This document shows, piece after piece, positions 11,200 through 21,339 of a DNA stretch of 64,000 nucleotides. Source of the DNA: Prorocentrum cordatum. Taxonomy: Eukaryota; Sar; Dinophyceae; Prorocentrales; Prorocentraceae. Both the position numbers and the translations under genes were made by a program. A model generated the notes under the pieces. It made no database searches, had not been told where the DNA came from, and saw only the letters and a list, made by a program, of their open reading frames with translations. The DNA lies in assembly GCA_963575745.1 (NCBI GenBank), contig CAUYUJ010020547.1:35001-99000 (forward strand), read 5' to 3'. Every line of letters begins with the position of its first letter. Within the stretch, counting starts at the first letter, position 1.

Positions 11200-11396
11200 A
11201 GGGGAACGAAGAATGACATAAACATAAAAGCTCGGAGGTCCGCGCGGATTTCTCGGATCCGCGCTGGGGTCCCCTGGCGGCGCCTCCGGCGCAGCCCCTG
11301 GCGCGCTCCGCGCGCCAGGGAGGGGGGTCCAGCGCGGATCCGAGAAATCTGCGCGGACCTCCGAGTGTTCATGTCTATGCCACTTTCTGTTCCCCT
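11200..11396. mobile_element. Fold-back element FB-H, copy 2
   Basis: Nearly complete inverted repeat, 197 bp, ends AGGGGAACGAAGAATG and CACTTTCTGTTCCCCT. It has the same centre order as copy 1. Confidence 0.85.
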
Positions 11397-11808
11397 GTGA
11401 GCAGCAGGGTGCCCCCCCTCCGCGCGTGACCGACAAACCTCCGACGGCACGACCGCTGCCGTGTCCCCTCGACCTGCCTCGGCCTCGGCCTGGCGGGGCC
11501 GGCCTCGGTCCCCATGGGGCCCTCGGCAACGGCCCCGGGGGCGCAGGGCTGCCCCCGCGGCAGCGGTCGGGGCCGCGGCGGCGCGAGCGCAGAGGAGCAC
11601 AACACGGCACGAACCTCAGCTGTGAAGGGTCCTCCTCGCGGCCAGGCTCGCGAGGCTGTCTGCGGCCGCCAGCCGAGCAGAGCGGCGAAGGCGAAGCGGC
11701 GCGTGGCGTTCGGGGAGGCGCGGCGGCCGCGGGGCAGAGCGAGGTGCCGAACGCCCGGGGGGCCTGCTCGACGACTCGGTCTGGGCCAGTGCGCCCCTTG
11801 AGCCACAG

Positions 11809-11985
11809 TAGCCCAGGAAAGGCACTCGTGAGGTGCCTGCGGGCAGCTTGGGAAAGGCACTTTGGAGGTGCCTGCGTGCGGCCCAGGAAAGGCAAGGGCA
11901 GCCCAGGAAAGGCACCTGGAAGGTGCCTGCGGGCAGCCCAGGAAAGGCACTCGGGAGCTGCCTGCGGGCAGCTTAGGAAAGGGGC
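11809..11985. repeat. Four ~45-bp tandem units
   Basis: The unit contains GCCCAGGAAAGGCAC followed by GAGGTGCCTGCGGGC. Each unit is itself a small hairpin (GGCAC...GTGCC). No gene seen in the flanking 11400-11800 segment. Confidence 0.8.
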
Positions 11986-12009
11986 CACGAAGAGCATGGC
12001 CACAGAAAG

Positions 12010-12150
12010 CCCGCGCGGCGCGCTGGGCACCCCTCCCTGGCGCGCGGAGCGCACCGGGGGGGCGGCGCGCCGGAGGCGCCGCCAGGGGGGCCCAGCGGGG
12101 ATCCAAGAAATCCTCGCGGAGCTCCAGAAGATCATTTTGTGCCGCCTCGG
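12010..12150. mobile_element. Fold-back element FB-H, copy 3 (truncated)
   Basis: Keeps the centre (CCTCCCTGGCGCGCGGAGCG, GGCGCGCCGGAGGCGCC) in the orientation opposite to copies 1 and 2, and part of the right arm (GATCCAAGAAATCC). The outer ends are lost. Confidence 0.6.
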
Positions 12151-12269
12151 GTTCCTGGAGGACTGACCAGAGTCGTGCCGCCAGATGCCTAAGCAGACCG
12201 GACCCGACCCACCAGGCGCCAGGGTGGGTTCGGCCAGGGCCTCCCAAGGGGGGCCTGGGCACGCGGGAT

Positions 12270-12390
12270 CGAAGCATCGCGCCGCATCGCCGAGGCATAG
12301 GCGACGGATCCGCGACGGCGGCATGGAGAAGATCGGGCTCCAGATCGTGCCGAACCGCCGATACATCGGCGATGCGGGGTCATTCTCCGA
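12270..12390. mobile_element. Partial MITE-B, copy 3
   Basis: GATCGGGCTCCAGATCGTGC followed by CCGCCGATACATCGGCGATG matches the 3' part of 55173-55393 in the same orientation. Terminal repeats are not clear. Confidence 0.45.
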
Positions 12391-12580
12391 CCCCCACGCT
12401 GCTCTGGCCCCACGCGCAGGAACACTCAGCATCGAATCGGCGAATCGGATAGAATCGAAATGTGCATCGGACCGGATCGGGCTGCATCGGCGCGGAATCG
12501 AAATCGAATCGGATCGGCTGTGCCAGGATGCGCAACGACGCCATGCAAACAACTGACAGCATCGGATGGTCGCAATATTC

Positions 12581-12743
12581 GGGTGTTGCTAGAAGTGCCC
12601 CTGGCCCAAGGTGCCCCAGCTTTTCGCTCTGTTTTGGAGCCCCTGGGGCCCTATGGGCCTCGTGAGGGGTGCCCTGGAGGCCGTCTGGGCCACCCCGAGA
12701 ATCCTGGGAGTGCCTTGGGCCAGGGGTACTTCTAGCAACACCC
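12581..12743. mobile_element. MITE-E, copy 1 (intact)
   Basis: Terminal inverted repeats of about 30 bp: GGGTGTTGCTAGAAGTGCCC then CTGGCCCAAGG at the left, mirrored at the right end with one insertion. Total 163 bp, no coding capacity. A second copy is at 18792-18956, and one kinase intron (60046-60219) has related ends. Confidence 0.85.
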
Positions 12744-12887
12744 GAAAAATCGGAGTCGAATCGGATATCAAGCCGGCCAAAATCGACATCGAATCGGATC
12801 GACCCGGTCATAATCGGATCCCGGCACGGGAGGCCTGGCTTCGGTCGGGCCCGTTCCGTCGGGCGACACCATGGACCGCGAGCCGCC

Positions 12888-12933
12888 AGGACGACGACGA
12901 CGACCACCACCACCACCACCACGACGGCGCCGA

Positions 12934-12968
<35 letters not shown>

Positions 12969-13050
12969 ACGACGACAACGACGACGAGCGACGAGCGGCG
13001 GTGACGAGCGACGAGCGACGGTGACCGCGTGCCGGCGACGACGACTCGAC
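12888..13050. repeat. ACG/GAC trinucleotide repeat
   Basis: CGACGACGAC-type repeat with CCACCACC interruptions. Thr/Asp/Arg-rich open frames over it are artefacts. Confidence 0.9.
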
Positions 13051-13167
13051 GAGATCTTTGCTCCCGGGGTCCGCTACAGGCCCCCCTGGGGCTGTCAGGA
13101 GCGGCGCTGGAATGGAAGCCTTGGCCAGGATGGGCCGGGAGGAAGGGTCTTGGCACTCATGTTGTGC

Positions 13168-13262
13168 GGATGTAGTCGGAGGAGGAGGAGGCGGAGGAGG
13201 AGGAGGGGGAGGAGGAGGAAGAAGAGGAAGAGGAGGAGGAGGAGGAGGAAGAGGAGGAGGAC
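13168..13262. repeat. GGA purine tract
   Basis: GGA-type simple repeat just upstream of the low-GC coding-like stretch at 13264-13503. Confidence 0.95.
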
Positions 13263-13263
13263 C

Positions 13264-13503
13264 AGAGTGAACCCCCAAGATGCACCAACAATGCTGCAAT
13301 ACCCCCCTCCCGTTGCAAGTCCCCTCCCCACGGATCCCTACAGGCCTTCCCTCTCACTAGAAGAAGCGCCTCCCATGAAAGACCAGCACCCTGTGTGCCT
13401 GCCAATCCGACAAGAGCCTCGTTTTGAAGAGGAACTAACTGCCTTGCATCCCTGCAGCCAGGAAAGCAGGAAGCGAAAAAACATGACCGCACACATCGAA
13501 TAG
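13264..13503 (+). CDS. Coding-like 3' segment of an unidentified protein (weak)
   Basis: A plus-strand frame with balanced amino-acid use ends at TAG 13501-13503. Pieces such as HPVCLPIRQEPRFEEELTAL look protein-like, and base composition is closer to average than the neighbours. The peptide HPV..(x)PRFEE resembles HPVVLGPRFEET encoded by repeats at 22560-22632 (minus) and 37487-37530 (plus), so it may be part of a dispersed repeat and not a host exon. No family recognised. Confidence 0.25.
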   Translation, partial: RVNPQDAPTMLQYPPPVASPLPTDPYRPSLSLEEAPPMKDQHPVCLPIRQEPRFEEELTALHPCSQESRKRKNMTAHIE

Positions 13504-13739
13504 GTATTAATCGGGCGTTTCGATATGCTGCGCAAGTTTACACTCTTACGCTATTCGCCGCCCCCCGCCTGTGTAAATGTTGCAAAGGTTTAGACTTCTG
13601 GTCATGCACTTCAAGGGAGTCTCGAGCGAGGGCCCCACTTTGAGAAGACCCGCTCTGCAACCGCGCAGCTGCTACTAGCAATTATTGCACCAGGGGCTTT
13701 GTAGTTCCGATATTTAAAAAAATGGTCGGTTTGCCAAAT

Positions 13740-14035
13740 CTTCGCCTGGTTGGCTGCCGTGGGCGCCTCGTGGGCGCCCCGTGCGCTGGGTGGTTTTGCT
13801 GAAGTTTCGCCTGGTTGGCTGCCGAGGGCGCCTCGTGGGGCCCCGTGCGCTTGGTGGGTTTGCCGAGGTTTCGCCTGGTGGGCAGCCGTGAGCGCCGCGT
13901 GGGCGCCCCGTGCGCTTGGTGGGTTTGCCATGGGTTCGCCTGGTTGGCTGCAGTGGGCACCTCGTGGGCGCACAGTGGGCTGGGTGGGCTTGCCGAGGCT
14001 TCGCCCCAATGGCCGCCGGGTGTGCCACGTGGGCG
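13740..14035. repeat. Five ~66-bp tandem units
   Basis: TTCGCCTGGTTGGCTGCCG recurs at about 13740, 13806, 13873, 13937 and 14002, each followed by CGTGGGCGCCCCGTGCGC. The 66-bp period is a multiple of three, which keeps several frames open on both strands. Confidence 0.85.
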
Positions 14036-14089
14036 CTGTGTGCACTCGATGGCCGTCCAGCTTGCACGTGCACCACACAGCTTGCATCG

Positions 14090-14830
14090 TAAAACTGCCA
14101 CCGCATATCTTACACCACATACTTCGCACCACATAACTTACACCACCCCTTCTTCGCCATAAAAATATGATTCCACACATCTTGCACAACCTAGCTTGCA
14201 CAACCTAGCTTGCACCGCGTAGCTTGCAACGCAGTGAACGCCTCATGCATTGCACAGCAAAGTTTACACCACATGGCGTACACATAAAAATCCGTTGGCC
14301 AACGTGGACCCCAGACAGCGCGTTGATATCTATATATATATATATATGTATGTGTATAGATATGCTGTGACAGTTATGTAATGCAACATATGTTGTTCAA
14401 GCTACGTGTTGCAACCCATGCGGTAAAACTTATATCGTGTCATATACGTTGTGCATTGCACGTGGTGCAATATATACTTTGCAATTCACGCGGTGCCATC
14501 GATGCTGCTCAATGTACGTTGTGCAAGCTGTCTTGTATATTCAAGATGATGTCATCTATGTGGTGAAACCTATGCTGTGCAATCTAGCCAGATACGTGCT
14601 GCAACCTACGTGGTGCAACATCTGGTGTGCACTCTATGCGGCGCAACAAATGTAGTGCAACCCACGTTGCGCAATATATGCGGTCATGTATGTACATGTG
14701 TATATACTTATATACACATGTTGCAAGCTATGTGGTGCAGCCTGAGTGATACAGCATATGCGGTGCAGCCGGTGTGGTGCACCATTTGCGTTACAATCTA
14801 CGTGGTGCAACTCAACCTGCCGAACTTGAA
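14090..14830. repeat. Degenerate TTGCAC/GTGCAA minisatellite
   Basis: Words such as CTTGCACAACCTAG (14090-14280) and, in the other orientation, TACGTGGTGCAAC (14370-14830) recur every ~15-20 bases. A (TA) run lies at 14330-14348. The switch of orientation around the TA run gives a rough large inverted repeat. From 14850 to 15620 I see only GC-rich sequence with short CGCGCGAG direct repeats near 15250 and 15350. Confidence 0.7.
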
Positions 14831-15629
14831 AATGTCGACTCCAATGCTCGCGCAATCACCCCACCCACCCACCCGCAATTTGGTTCGCAAACCCAACGGT
14901 GGCGATTGCGATGACTGCTTGGCGCGCATCGCTGCGGCCGCGCTAGCGCGCGCAGGCTCGCGCGCAGAGTGGCCAGCCAGTCTGGCGCGACCGACGCAGC
15001 CGCGGTGGCGCTGACCGCTGGGGATCCCCCGGCGCGTCTCGCAAGCCGCGCTGACGCGCGGGCATTTCGATGCGAGTCGGTGACTCGGACGGGCGTGGTA
15101 TCATGGCGACGTCGGCAACGACAGGCACGAAGATGATAGCAGCGATGATGGCTACGATGATGCGCCGATGCTGATCACGCCGATGACGATGATGGCGTCC
15201 ACGTGTCGGAGCGTGTGTCGGTGATGAGGGTTTTGGGAGGGTTTCGACATGCGCGCGCGGTCGACGCGCGCGAGTGGCCTGCATGGTATTATTTGACAGA
15301 GAGCGGGCTCCCCCAGCAGGCGCACAAAGTTGTTCGAATGCTCTCGACATGCGCGCGCGAGAGGCCCGCTTGGTCGCATCTGGTGAAACAGCGGTTGCCT
15401 TAAGAAGCCGCAAGAGCGTGCACCCAGACATTTGTTGAAAAAACACATTGCAAAACCAGAAGTATTTATCCGCCCCCCTGTGCCTGGGCGGAGTGCAGTG
15501 GGCGCGTTAGAATGCTCCTGTGGTCCGTGCGGAATGTGACTTAATGCTATCCGAGGCCGGCCCGCCCCCTGCATCGAACGCGGGGTCGTCCCCCTGGAAT
15601 TGCTCCCCGGCGCTCTTTTTGCCTTCAGA

Positions 15630-16910
15630 CGGCCAAGATTGCCTCGAAGACGGCTTCCACGACAGCCAAGGCGACAACAGAACGGCTCAAGACGGCCCGA
15701 GACAGCTCAAGATCCTCTCAAGAGAGCCTCAAGACGGCTCAAGATAGCCCAAGAGGGCCGCAAGACAAACCACGAGGCCCCCAAAACGGCCCGAGAGAGC
15801 TCCAAGAGGCCCTCCTGGAGAGCCCCGGGAAGCCGAAAACATTGATGTTCTTCAGGTGTTTGAAGGATTGTGAGGTTCTCGCCTGTTCAGGTTTCCGACG
15901 AAGACGGCCCGAGAGACTAGAGGCCTCCAAGATAGCTCCAAGACAGCCGAAGATGCTCCCAAGTGGGCCCCAAGCCGGCTCAAGAGGACCAAAGATCGCC
16001 CAAGGGGTTCCAAAAGAGGGTCCCAAGACGGCCTGGAAGCGCCCCAGGAGAGTCACAAGACGGCCCAGAGAGGCCGCTTGGGCTGTCTTGGGCGGACCCA
16101 AACATGCCAGAACCTCGAAATCCTTCATGGGTCAAATCTGCCTTGAGGCCTCCTTGGGAGCCTCATGACCTCCAGGACAGCTTTCAAAGCAGCCAAGATG
16201 ACGCCACGGTGGCCCGAGATGGCCCAAGACGACTCAAGAGGCTCCCAAGACAGCCTCAAGACATACAGTGGGGGCGCGCATCAAGAAACCATCTGCTTTT
16301 CGTCAGGGTACCATGGGTTTCTTCGCTCCGCGAGCGGCGCGGCGACTTCCCGCGGCCGTTGAAGGAGCTGCTGCGTTCAGAGTGCTCCTGGTTTCCCCTC
16401 TGGTGCACTTCGCGCGCGGGTTTTCAGGATTGGATTTCTTGCGAGGGTTTCTTGCGGCCGCACCCACACTGTATCAAGAAGCCCCAGAGACGGCCACAAA
16501 GGTCTCCAAGAAGCCCTCACGGAGAGCCCGAAGAAACCAAAACCACCGATTTGCCGCAGGTTTGAGGGCCGCTGCTGAGGCTCTCGCCTGCTCGGGCGCC
16601 CGACCCCGCAGGACAGCCCAAGAGGCTCCCAAGAGGCCCCCAAGAAGGCCCCCAGGAAGGCCCCAAGAGGACCCAAAGATCGCCCAAGGGGCTCCCAAAA
16701 GGGCGGCCCCAGGACGGCCGCGAGCCGCTCCAAAAGGGCACCAGCGCGGCCTGGAGAGGCCCCCAAGGCGGCCGCCAGAGGCGTCAGAGGGGCAAGACCC
16801 CCCAGGAGCCCCAAGAGGCCCCCATGAGGCCCCAAGAAGCCTCCAAGAGGCCCCCAGAAGCTTCAAGGAAGCTCCCAAGAGGCCCCTGGGAAGGCCCCAA
16901 GAATCATGTT
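15630..16910. repeat. Degenerate CCAAGAGGC-type repeat region
   Basis: Short words (CCCAAGAGGCCCCCAAG, CAAGACGGC, CCTCAAGA) recur across about 1.3 kb, broken by less repetitive spacers near 15850-15900 and 16270-16500. The same word class appears at 23310-23395 and 24090-24330, and inverted at 35980-36560. Confidence 0.7.
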
Positions 16911-16934
16911 CCTTCTCATGCGCAGTTTGTCCCT

Positions 16935-17098
16935 CTCCTGTTCCTCCTCCTCCTCCTCCTCCTCCTCCTCCTCCTGCCTCCTCCTTCTCCTCCTCGTTTG
17001 CCTCTTCGTTTTCCTCCTCCTCCTCTTCCTCCTCCTCCTCCTCCTCCTCCTCCTCCTCCTCCTCCTCCTCCTCCTCCTCCTCTTCCTCATCCTCTTCC
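16935..17098. repeat. TCC pyrimidine tract
   Basis: CTCCTCCTC simple repeat, one of the few pyrimidine-rich plus-strand tracts in the left half of the window. Confidence 0.95.
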
Positions 17099-17406
17099 TT
17101 AAGTCTGCCGCGCGGACGAAGACGTGATCGAGATCACGACCCGCCCCAATGCAGACTACTCGTCGGAGTTGCATTGTTCCTAACATCGGCCTCCGTCCTG
17201 CTGCACTATTGCACAGGAGCGGTGGCGGGGCGTGCCGCAAGCAGCTGGATACGTGGTCGGGAAATCCAATCTTGAATTCCGAGCGAAACCTCTGGTTGTT
17301 GATCAGTTTCGGCATGCGCGCGCGCGAAAACACGCGCGTGTGGACTTTGTCTTACCAGACAAACTCGACTGTACCCCAGGAGGCCTGGGCCCCCTGCGGG
17401 GAAACC

Positions 17407-17705
17407 GAAAAGTATCGATACCGCTCCGCTACTCCGGACCTCTGCCTGGGTGCGCTCTGTCCAGGACTTCGAGGCGAATCCAGCAGTGGCGACGAGGGCC
17501 CCTCACGAGGCCCCAAAAAGGCGACAACGTGCCAAGGATAGCGGCACCTATTTCTCCTCTGAACTCCCTGGACCTCTGCACGGGTGCGTTCTGACCAGGA
17601 CTTCGAGGCGAATCCAGCAGTGGCGACGAGTGCCCCTTCACGAGGCCCCCAAAAGGCCGAAAACGGGGCAAGGATAGCGTTTGATCGGCACCTCTTCCTC
17701 TTCTG
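17407..17705. mobile_element. MITE-F, copy 1 (internally duplicated)
   Basis: Begins AAAAGTATCGATACCGC. It holds two copies of a ~130-bp segment: GACCTCTGC.CGGGTGCG, CAGGACTTCGAGGCGAATCC and AGCAGTGGCGACGAG. Related to 46029-46187 (inverted-repeat ends) and to the kinase intron at 60276-60453. Confidence 0.65.
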
Positions 17706-17904
17706 ACCTCTGCGCTCGGCATACATCGCTGGCGGCGCGCACGGTGGGTTATAGGGGGGAGGGGAAAGGCGTCTTCGAAGGAGGCTGCTTCTTGGAAGGC
17801 GCCGGCCTCACAACGAAGGCCCACGCCTTCTAAGAAGCAGCCTCCTTCTGAGAAGCTTTCCCCCTTCCCCCATACACCCCTCTGCGCGTGGCCGAACATT
17901 TGGA

Positions 17905-18072
17905 CACCCGAGATGGGTACGGAAAAAATGGGCACGATGCCTGACAACAGATGTTGTCCAAAACCGGCAGCGGCTGCTGTTGGGCAGGCTGCCTTCCGTC
18001 TCAAATGGACCAGGCCCGGGGCGGCACCGACCACGAATCCGGTTCAAAATGAACAGAGAATGCTTTTTGTTG
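17905..18072. mobile_element. Fold-back element FB-K, copy 2 (right arm lost)
   Basis: GATGGGTACGGAAAAAATGG and the internal ACAACAGATGTTGT hairpin match copy 1; homology fades after TTCAAAATGAACAG. Upstream, 17760-17870 holds CTTCTnAGAAG words repeated in both orientations. Confidence 0.65.
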
Positions 18073-18104
18073 TAATACTCAGTTTCAGTAACTGAGCAGG
18101 AACC

Positions 18105-18340
18105 GACCGTCCTGGCATTCCTATAGGCCTACAACAAAATATTCTTAGAACCCCAACATCTTCTAAGAACCAGACCAGGTCTTAGAACATGAAGCCGATG
18201 TGATAAAACAAGACAGCCCCAGCCAGAAGTGCTCTAAGAACATCTCGTGCAAACCACACAAGGTCCTGAGAACACTCTCTGGTGGGCCCATAGGCGAGCC
18301 AGGACGCCTCGCCACTGCCTGACGCACTGACGCATCCACG
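18105..18340. mobile_element. Dispersed repeat REP-J, copy 2
   Basis: Begins TGGCATTCCTATAGGCCTA and follows copy 1 (7355-7575) to GCGAGCCAGGACGCCTCGCC, same orientation. From 18340 to 18660 I see two ~80-bp near-repeats (GCCGTCGGTGAGGGC, TGCGTCCTTCGAAG) and nothing else. Confidence 0.7.
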
Positions 18341-18666
18341 TCGCTTCGTCCCGAGAACACACCAGCCGCCCCGCCTCCGAACGAGGGCGCCGACCGCGCC
18401 GCCCAGCCGCCCTCCTCCAGCGCGGGCTCGCTGGCGGACCGCTGCCGCGCGCCAGCGGGCGCGCGCCGCCCGGGCGAGCCGTCGCTGCTGCCGTCGGTGA
18501 GGGCCTGCGTCCTTCGAAGGATCGGCGGCGCGCGAGGGGTGATCGCGCAATTGCACCGTCCCTGCTGCCGTCGGTGAGGGCTTGCGTCCTTCGAAGAATC
18601 GCCAGCGGCGAGCGAGGGGTGATTTCACAATTGTCCCGCCTGGCTCCAGGACGTGTCTTGCGACTT

Positions 18667-18791
18667 CTAGACTCGAGCCTCGGTGGCCACAATTCGTAAA
18701 ACACGTTCACGCAATGATGCAGCTCGGCTCACACTGGAGCCGAGCAGCGCTGCCACGGCAGCTCGTGATGGCACATGATTTGCATGATAAT
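18667..18791 (-). CDS. Candidate terminal exon, unidentified protein
   Basis: A minus-strand frame ends at TAG 18667-18669. It reads as a helical basic segment (VPSRAAVAALLGSSVSRAAS, then LRERVLRIVATEAR). It starts immediately after MITE-E copy 2 in transcript direction. The exact acceptor and the phase with the upstream candidate exon (18957-19061) could not be reconciled, so joining them is a guess. No family recognised. Confidence 0.35.
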
Positions 18792-18956
18792 CGGTTGTTG
18801 CTAGAAGTGCCCCTGGCCCAAGGTGCACGCAGGATTTCCAAGGGGGCCCCCAGGGCCTCCAGAGCACCCCATCACGAGGCCCAGAGGGCCCCAGGGGCTC
18901 CAGATTGGATCGAGAAGCTGGGGGGGCACCTAGGGGCACGGGGCTTCTCAGAAACC
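18792..18956. mobile_element. MITE-E, copy 2
   Basis: Left end GGTTGTTGCTAGAAGTGCCC then CTGGCCCAAGGTGC matches 12581-12743. The right end (GGGGCTTCTCAGAAACCC) is a diverged inverted copy. It lies between two coding-like minus-strand segments, a position that fits an intron. Confidence 0.65.
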
Positions 18957-19061
18957 CTCCGGCCTGCTGAGAGGCTTCCTGCGTCTTCGGGGAAGGCCCA
19001 GGACACTTTTCCGAAGGACAAGGGACTTCCGAGCCATCTGAGGAGGCCCGCCCCCTCTTAC
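18957..19061 (-). CDS. Candidate internal exon, unidentified protein
   Basis: Minus-strand segment between MITE-A1 and MITE-E2. In phase 1 it reads KRGRASSDGSEVPCPSEKCP and GPSPKTQEASQQAGG: polar, disordered, with two cysteines. The acceptor is AG|GTAAGA, formed by the target duplication of MITE-A1. If A1 is spliced with donor AG|GCAAGG at 19224-19225, the frame upstream (RLRAAVRPGR) continues into this one. The donor at the lower end is not determined. Confidence 0.35.
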
Positions 19062-19063
19062 CT

Positions 19064-19218
19064 TTAGGTCGGGCGTGCCCCCCTACAGGCGGGTTCTGGA
19101 AGATTAAACAGATCCCAAAACTGTTCAAAAATAGCCTAAAGATATTCCAAACATCGTCCCCAGACGATTCTCTCCTATCTTTGAACATGCCCCCTGCAGA
19201 GGGACAGGCCCGACTTCA
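19064..19218. mobile_element. hAT-like MITE-A, copy 1
   Basis: 155 bp. Left end TTAGGTCGGGCGTGCCCCCC, right end inverted (GGGACAGGCCCGACTTCA). Flanked by TCTTACCT (19056-19063) and CCTTGCCT (19219-19226), 6 of 8 matching, an 8-bp target duplication as in hAT elements. Read on the minus strand the two flanks are AGGCAAGG and AGGTAAGA, so both carry AG|G splice junctions at the same offset. Confidence 0.75.
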
Positions 19219-19224
19219 CCTTGC

Positions 19225-19800
19225 CTCGCCCTGGGCGCACCGCCGCTCGAAGACGGAGCAGCTGCACGCGGTCGAGACCTCCCGCTCGGCGCGTCGCGCG
19301 GCAGCGACACGCGGGCGACACGCCGGGGACACGCGGGCGGACAGCGTGCCGCTCCGCACCGCGGGGCGGGAGGAGCGGAACTGCTCGGGACACCGACGCC
19401 CGGGGGCTATGGGCACGGATGGACGACCTGCCAGACCACCCCAACCCAACCCAGAGACCCGAACTTTGCCCCGGATGTCGGGTTGCGGGGGGGGGTACGG
19501 GATCCACACGTGTGCTTCTGTCAGTGCTCCCCGACCCCCTCCCCCCTGGAAATGGGTGGCAAATCGGGGCCTTCGGGCTGGCTTGGGCGGTGGCGGATAG
19601 CGTGTCGCACCGAGGCGCGGTGGGCCAGAGCCAGCGGAGCGACACGCGAAGCCCGTGACCGCAGCCGCTCATGGGAGTCTTCGCGTTACGCTCGGGCGGC
19701 TGCTTTCGTGGCACCTTCGCTCCGCGTTCGCCCCGCGTCCGTTCCGCCTCCGTTCGAGCGCGCTCCGCGTACCCCATGGGCCCAGCGCCATCAGAGCACA
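19225..19800 (-). CDS. Candidate upstream exon region (weak)
   Basis: A long minus-strand frame covers this GC-rich stretch and, if MITE-A1 is spliced out, joins in phase 1 to the segment at 18957-19061. It is Arg/Pro/Ser rich with no recognisable domain, and the plus strand is open as well. Its 5' limit cannot be placed; 19800 is arbitrary. Confidence 0.2.
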
Positions 19801-19862
19801 AGGGCCGCAGGGGCACGGAAGCGACGCAGAAGCGGCACGGAAGGAGCACCCCGCCTCTGCAG

Positions 19863-20070
19863 GCACAGCGCACCACGAAGACGAAAACGTCAACGTTCGG
19901 ACGTCCGCGCGGACGTTCTCGATCCACGTCTCGTCCTCGAGAACGACGACGACGACGACGACGTCTGCGGCTCTGGCGCCGCCCTGGGCGCAGTGCGCGC
20001 GCCAGGAAGGGGGTCCAGCGCCGACCCGAGAAATCAGCGCGGGCCTGCGAAAGTTCATGCTTATGCAGCG
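19863..20070. mobile_element. Fold-back element FB-H, copy 4 (diverged)
   Basis: GTCCGCGCGGACGTTCTCGA in the left arm and CCAGCGCCGACCCGAGAAAT at the right, with an ACGACGACG insertion and a CGCGCGCCAGGAAGG centre. Ends are worn. A REP-I copy follows at 20108. Confidence 0.65.
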
Positions 20071-20107
20071 TAGGACGAAGCCAGGACACGAAGCCACGAC
20101 GAGGATA

Positions 20108-20240
20108 ATCGCGTGAGGATAGATCGAGCATCTCTGAGATCCAGCGTATCTGGAGAATGCGTCGGGTGTCGCGGCCTCCTCAGAGCGGCCTGGATCGCTC
20201 TGAGAGCGTTCAGGAACGCTCTGGAACGGATTTATCCTCA
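20108..20240. mobile_element. Dispersed repeat REP-I, copy 2
   Basis: GTGAGGATAGATCGAGCATC, TCTGAGATCC, GTCGGGTGTCGCGGCC and the hairpin-prone GATCGCTCTGAGAGCGTTC. Same orientation as the other two copies. Confidence 0.6.
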
Positions 20241-20316
20241 TCCTGGCCCCATCCAAAAATGTTTCCTACATCGGGGATAGACTGACCCATGTAGATCCAA
20301 ACCCGGGTCCGTCAGG

Positions 20317-20412
20317 CTCTGCAGGATCCTGCAAGATCCTGCAAGATCATGCAGGATCCTGCACCCACACCAGGGTCAGTGCACCCCTGGCCCTGCAAGA
20401 TCCTGCAAGATC
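20317..20412. repeat. 11-bp GATCCTGCAAG minisatellite
   Basis: TGCAGGATCCTGCAAGATCC recurs about eight times with a short interruption. Confidence 0.85.
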
Positions 20413-20607
20413 CGGCGCTCTGGCTGACCCCCGTCATGGATCGACCCCCGTCCCTTGAGCCCCGACTGCGTCGGGTCCTTCCGGGGCCTAGCTTCCGCAC
20501 CCAGGCGCCGCCGCCTTGCGGGGCAGCTCGAAACAACTGGGCTGGGGGGAGAGAAGTCGGTTTTACTGCCTCAGGACCTGGTCACGGCCCAGAACACACA
20601 GGTACGA

Positions 20608-21320
20608 GGAATAGGAGGAGGAGGAGGAGGAGGAGGAGAAGGAGGAGGAGAAGGAGGCGGCGGAGGAAAAGGAAAAGCAGGAGGAGGAGGATAAATGAGG
20701 AGGGTGAGGAGGATGAGGAGGAGGAGGAGGAAGTGGAGGAGGAGGGGGAGGAAAAGGACGAGGACGAGGACGAGGAGGAGGAGAGACGAGGAGGAGGAGG
20801 AGGAGGAGGAGAAGGAAGGAGGAGGAGGAGGAGGGGGAGGAGGAAGGGAGGAGGAGGAGGAGGAGCAGGACAAGAAGGAGGAGGAAGCGGAGGAGGAGGA
20901 GGGCGAGGAGGAGGAGGAGGAAAGAGGAGAAGGAGGAGGAGGAGGAGGAGGGGGGAGAGGGAGGGTGAGGAGAGAGGAGACTGGGGGGGGACGCGTGAGG
21001 GTGGGGGGCGGAACACGGGGGCGGAAGGGGGACGGAGCGGGGAGGAAGGAGGGAGAAGGAGGGGAAGGAGAAGAGGGGAGAAACTCTGGGAGAAAGAAGG
21101 AAGAGGAAGGGGGGGAAAAGGAGGGAAGAAAGGCCAGCGAGGCAGGATGAGGGGGAGGGATGCCGACAATGACGAGCGGACGAAGCAGGTGGCGGGAGGA
21201 GGGAGCAGCAGGGGAACGGCGGAAAAGGATGGGAGGGGGGGGAGGCGATGCGCAGAGAAACGAGGAGAGATGGCGAGCAGAAGCGGGCAGGAGCCGAGGA
21301 GGAGGAGGAAGAAGAAGAGG
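20608..21320. repeat. 700-bp GGA/GAAG purine tract
   Basis: Essentially all G and A on the plus strand with few pyrimidines. The longest purine tract in the window. Arg/Glu/Gly open frames here are artefacts. Confidence 0.95.
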
Positions 21321-21339
21321 AAACGGCACTGCATCGGCC

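Noticed and set aside
12430-12540. Regulatory array of GAATCGGATCGG words (also 34830-35000)
   Set aside because: Short degenerate simple repeat; nothing ties it to a promoter or binding site.
15630-15760. GGCTCAAG words that resemble the 3' end of the spliced leader
   Set aside because: They belong to a degenerate CAAGA(C/G)GC repeat with no match to the rest of the leader.
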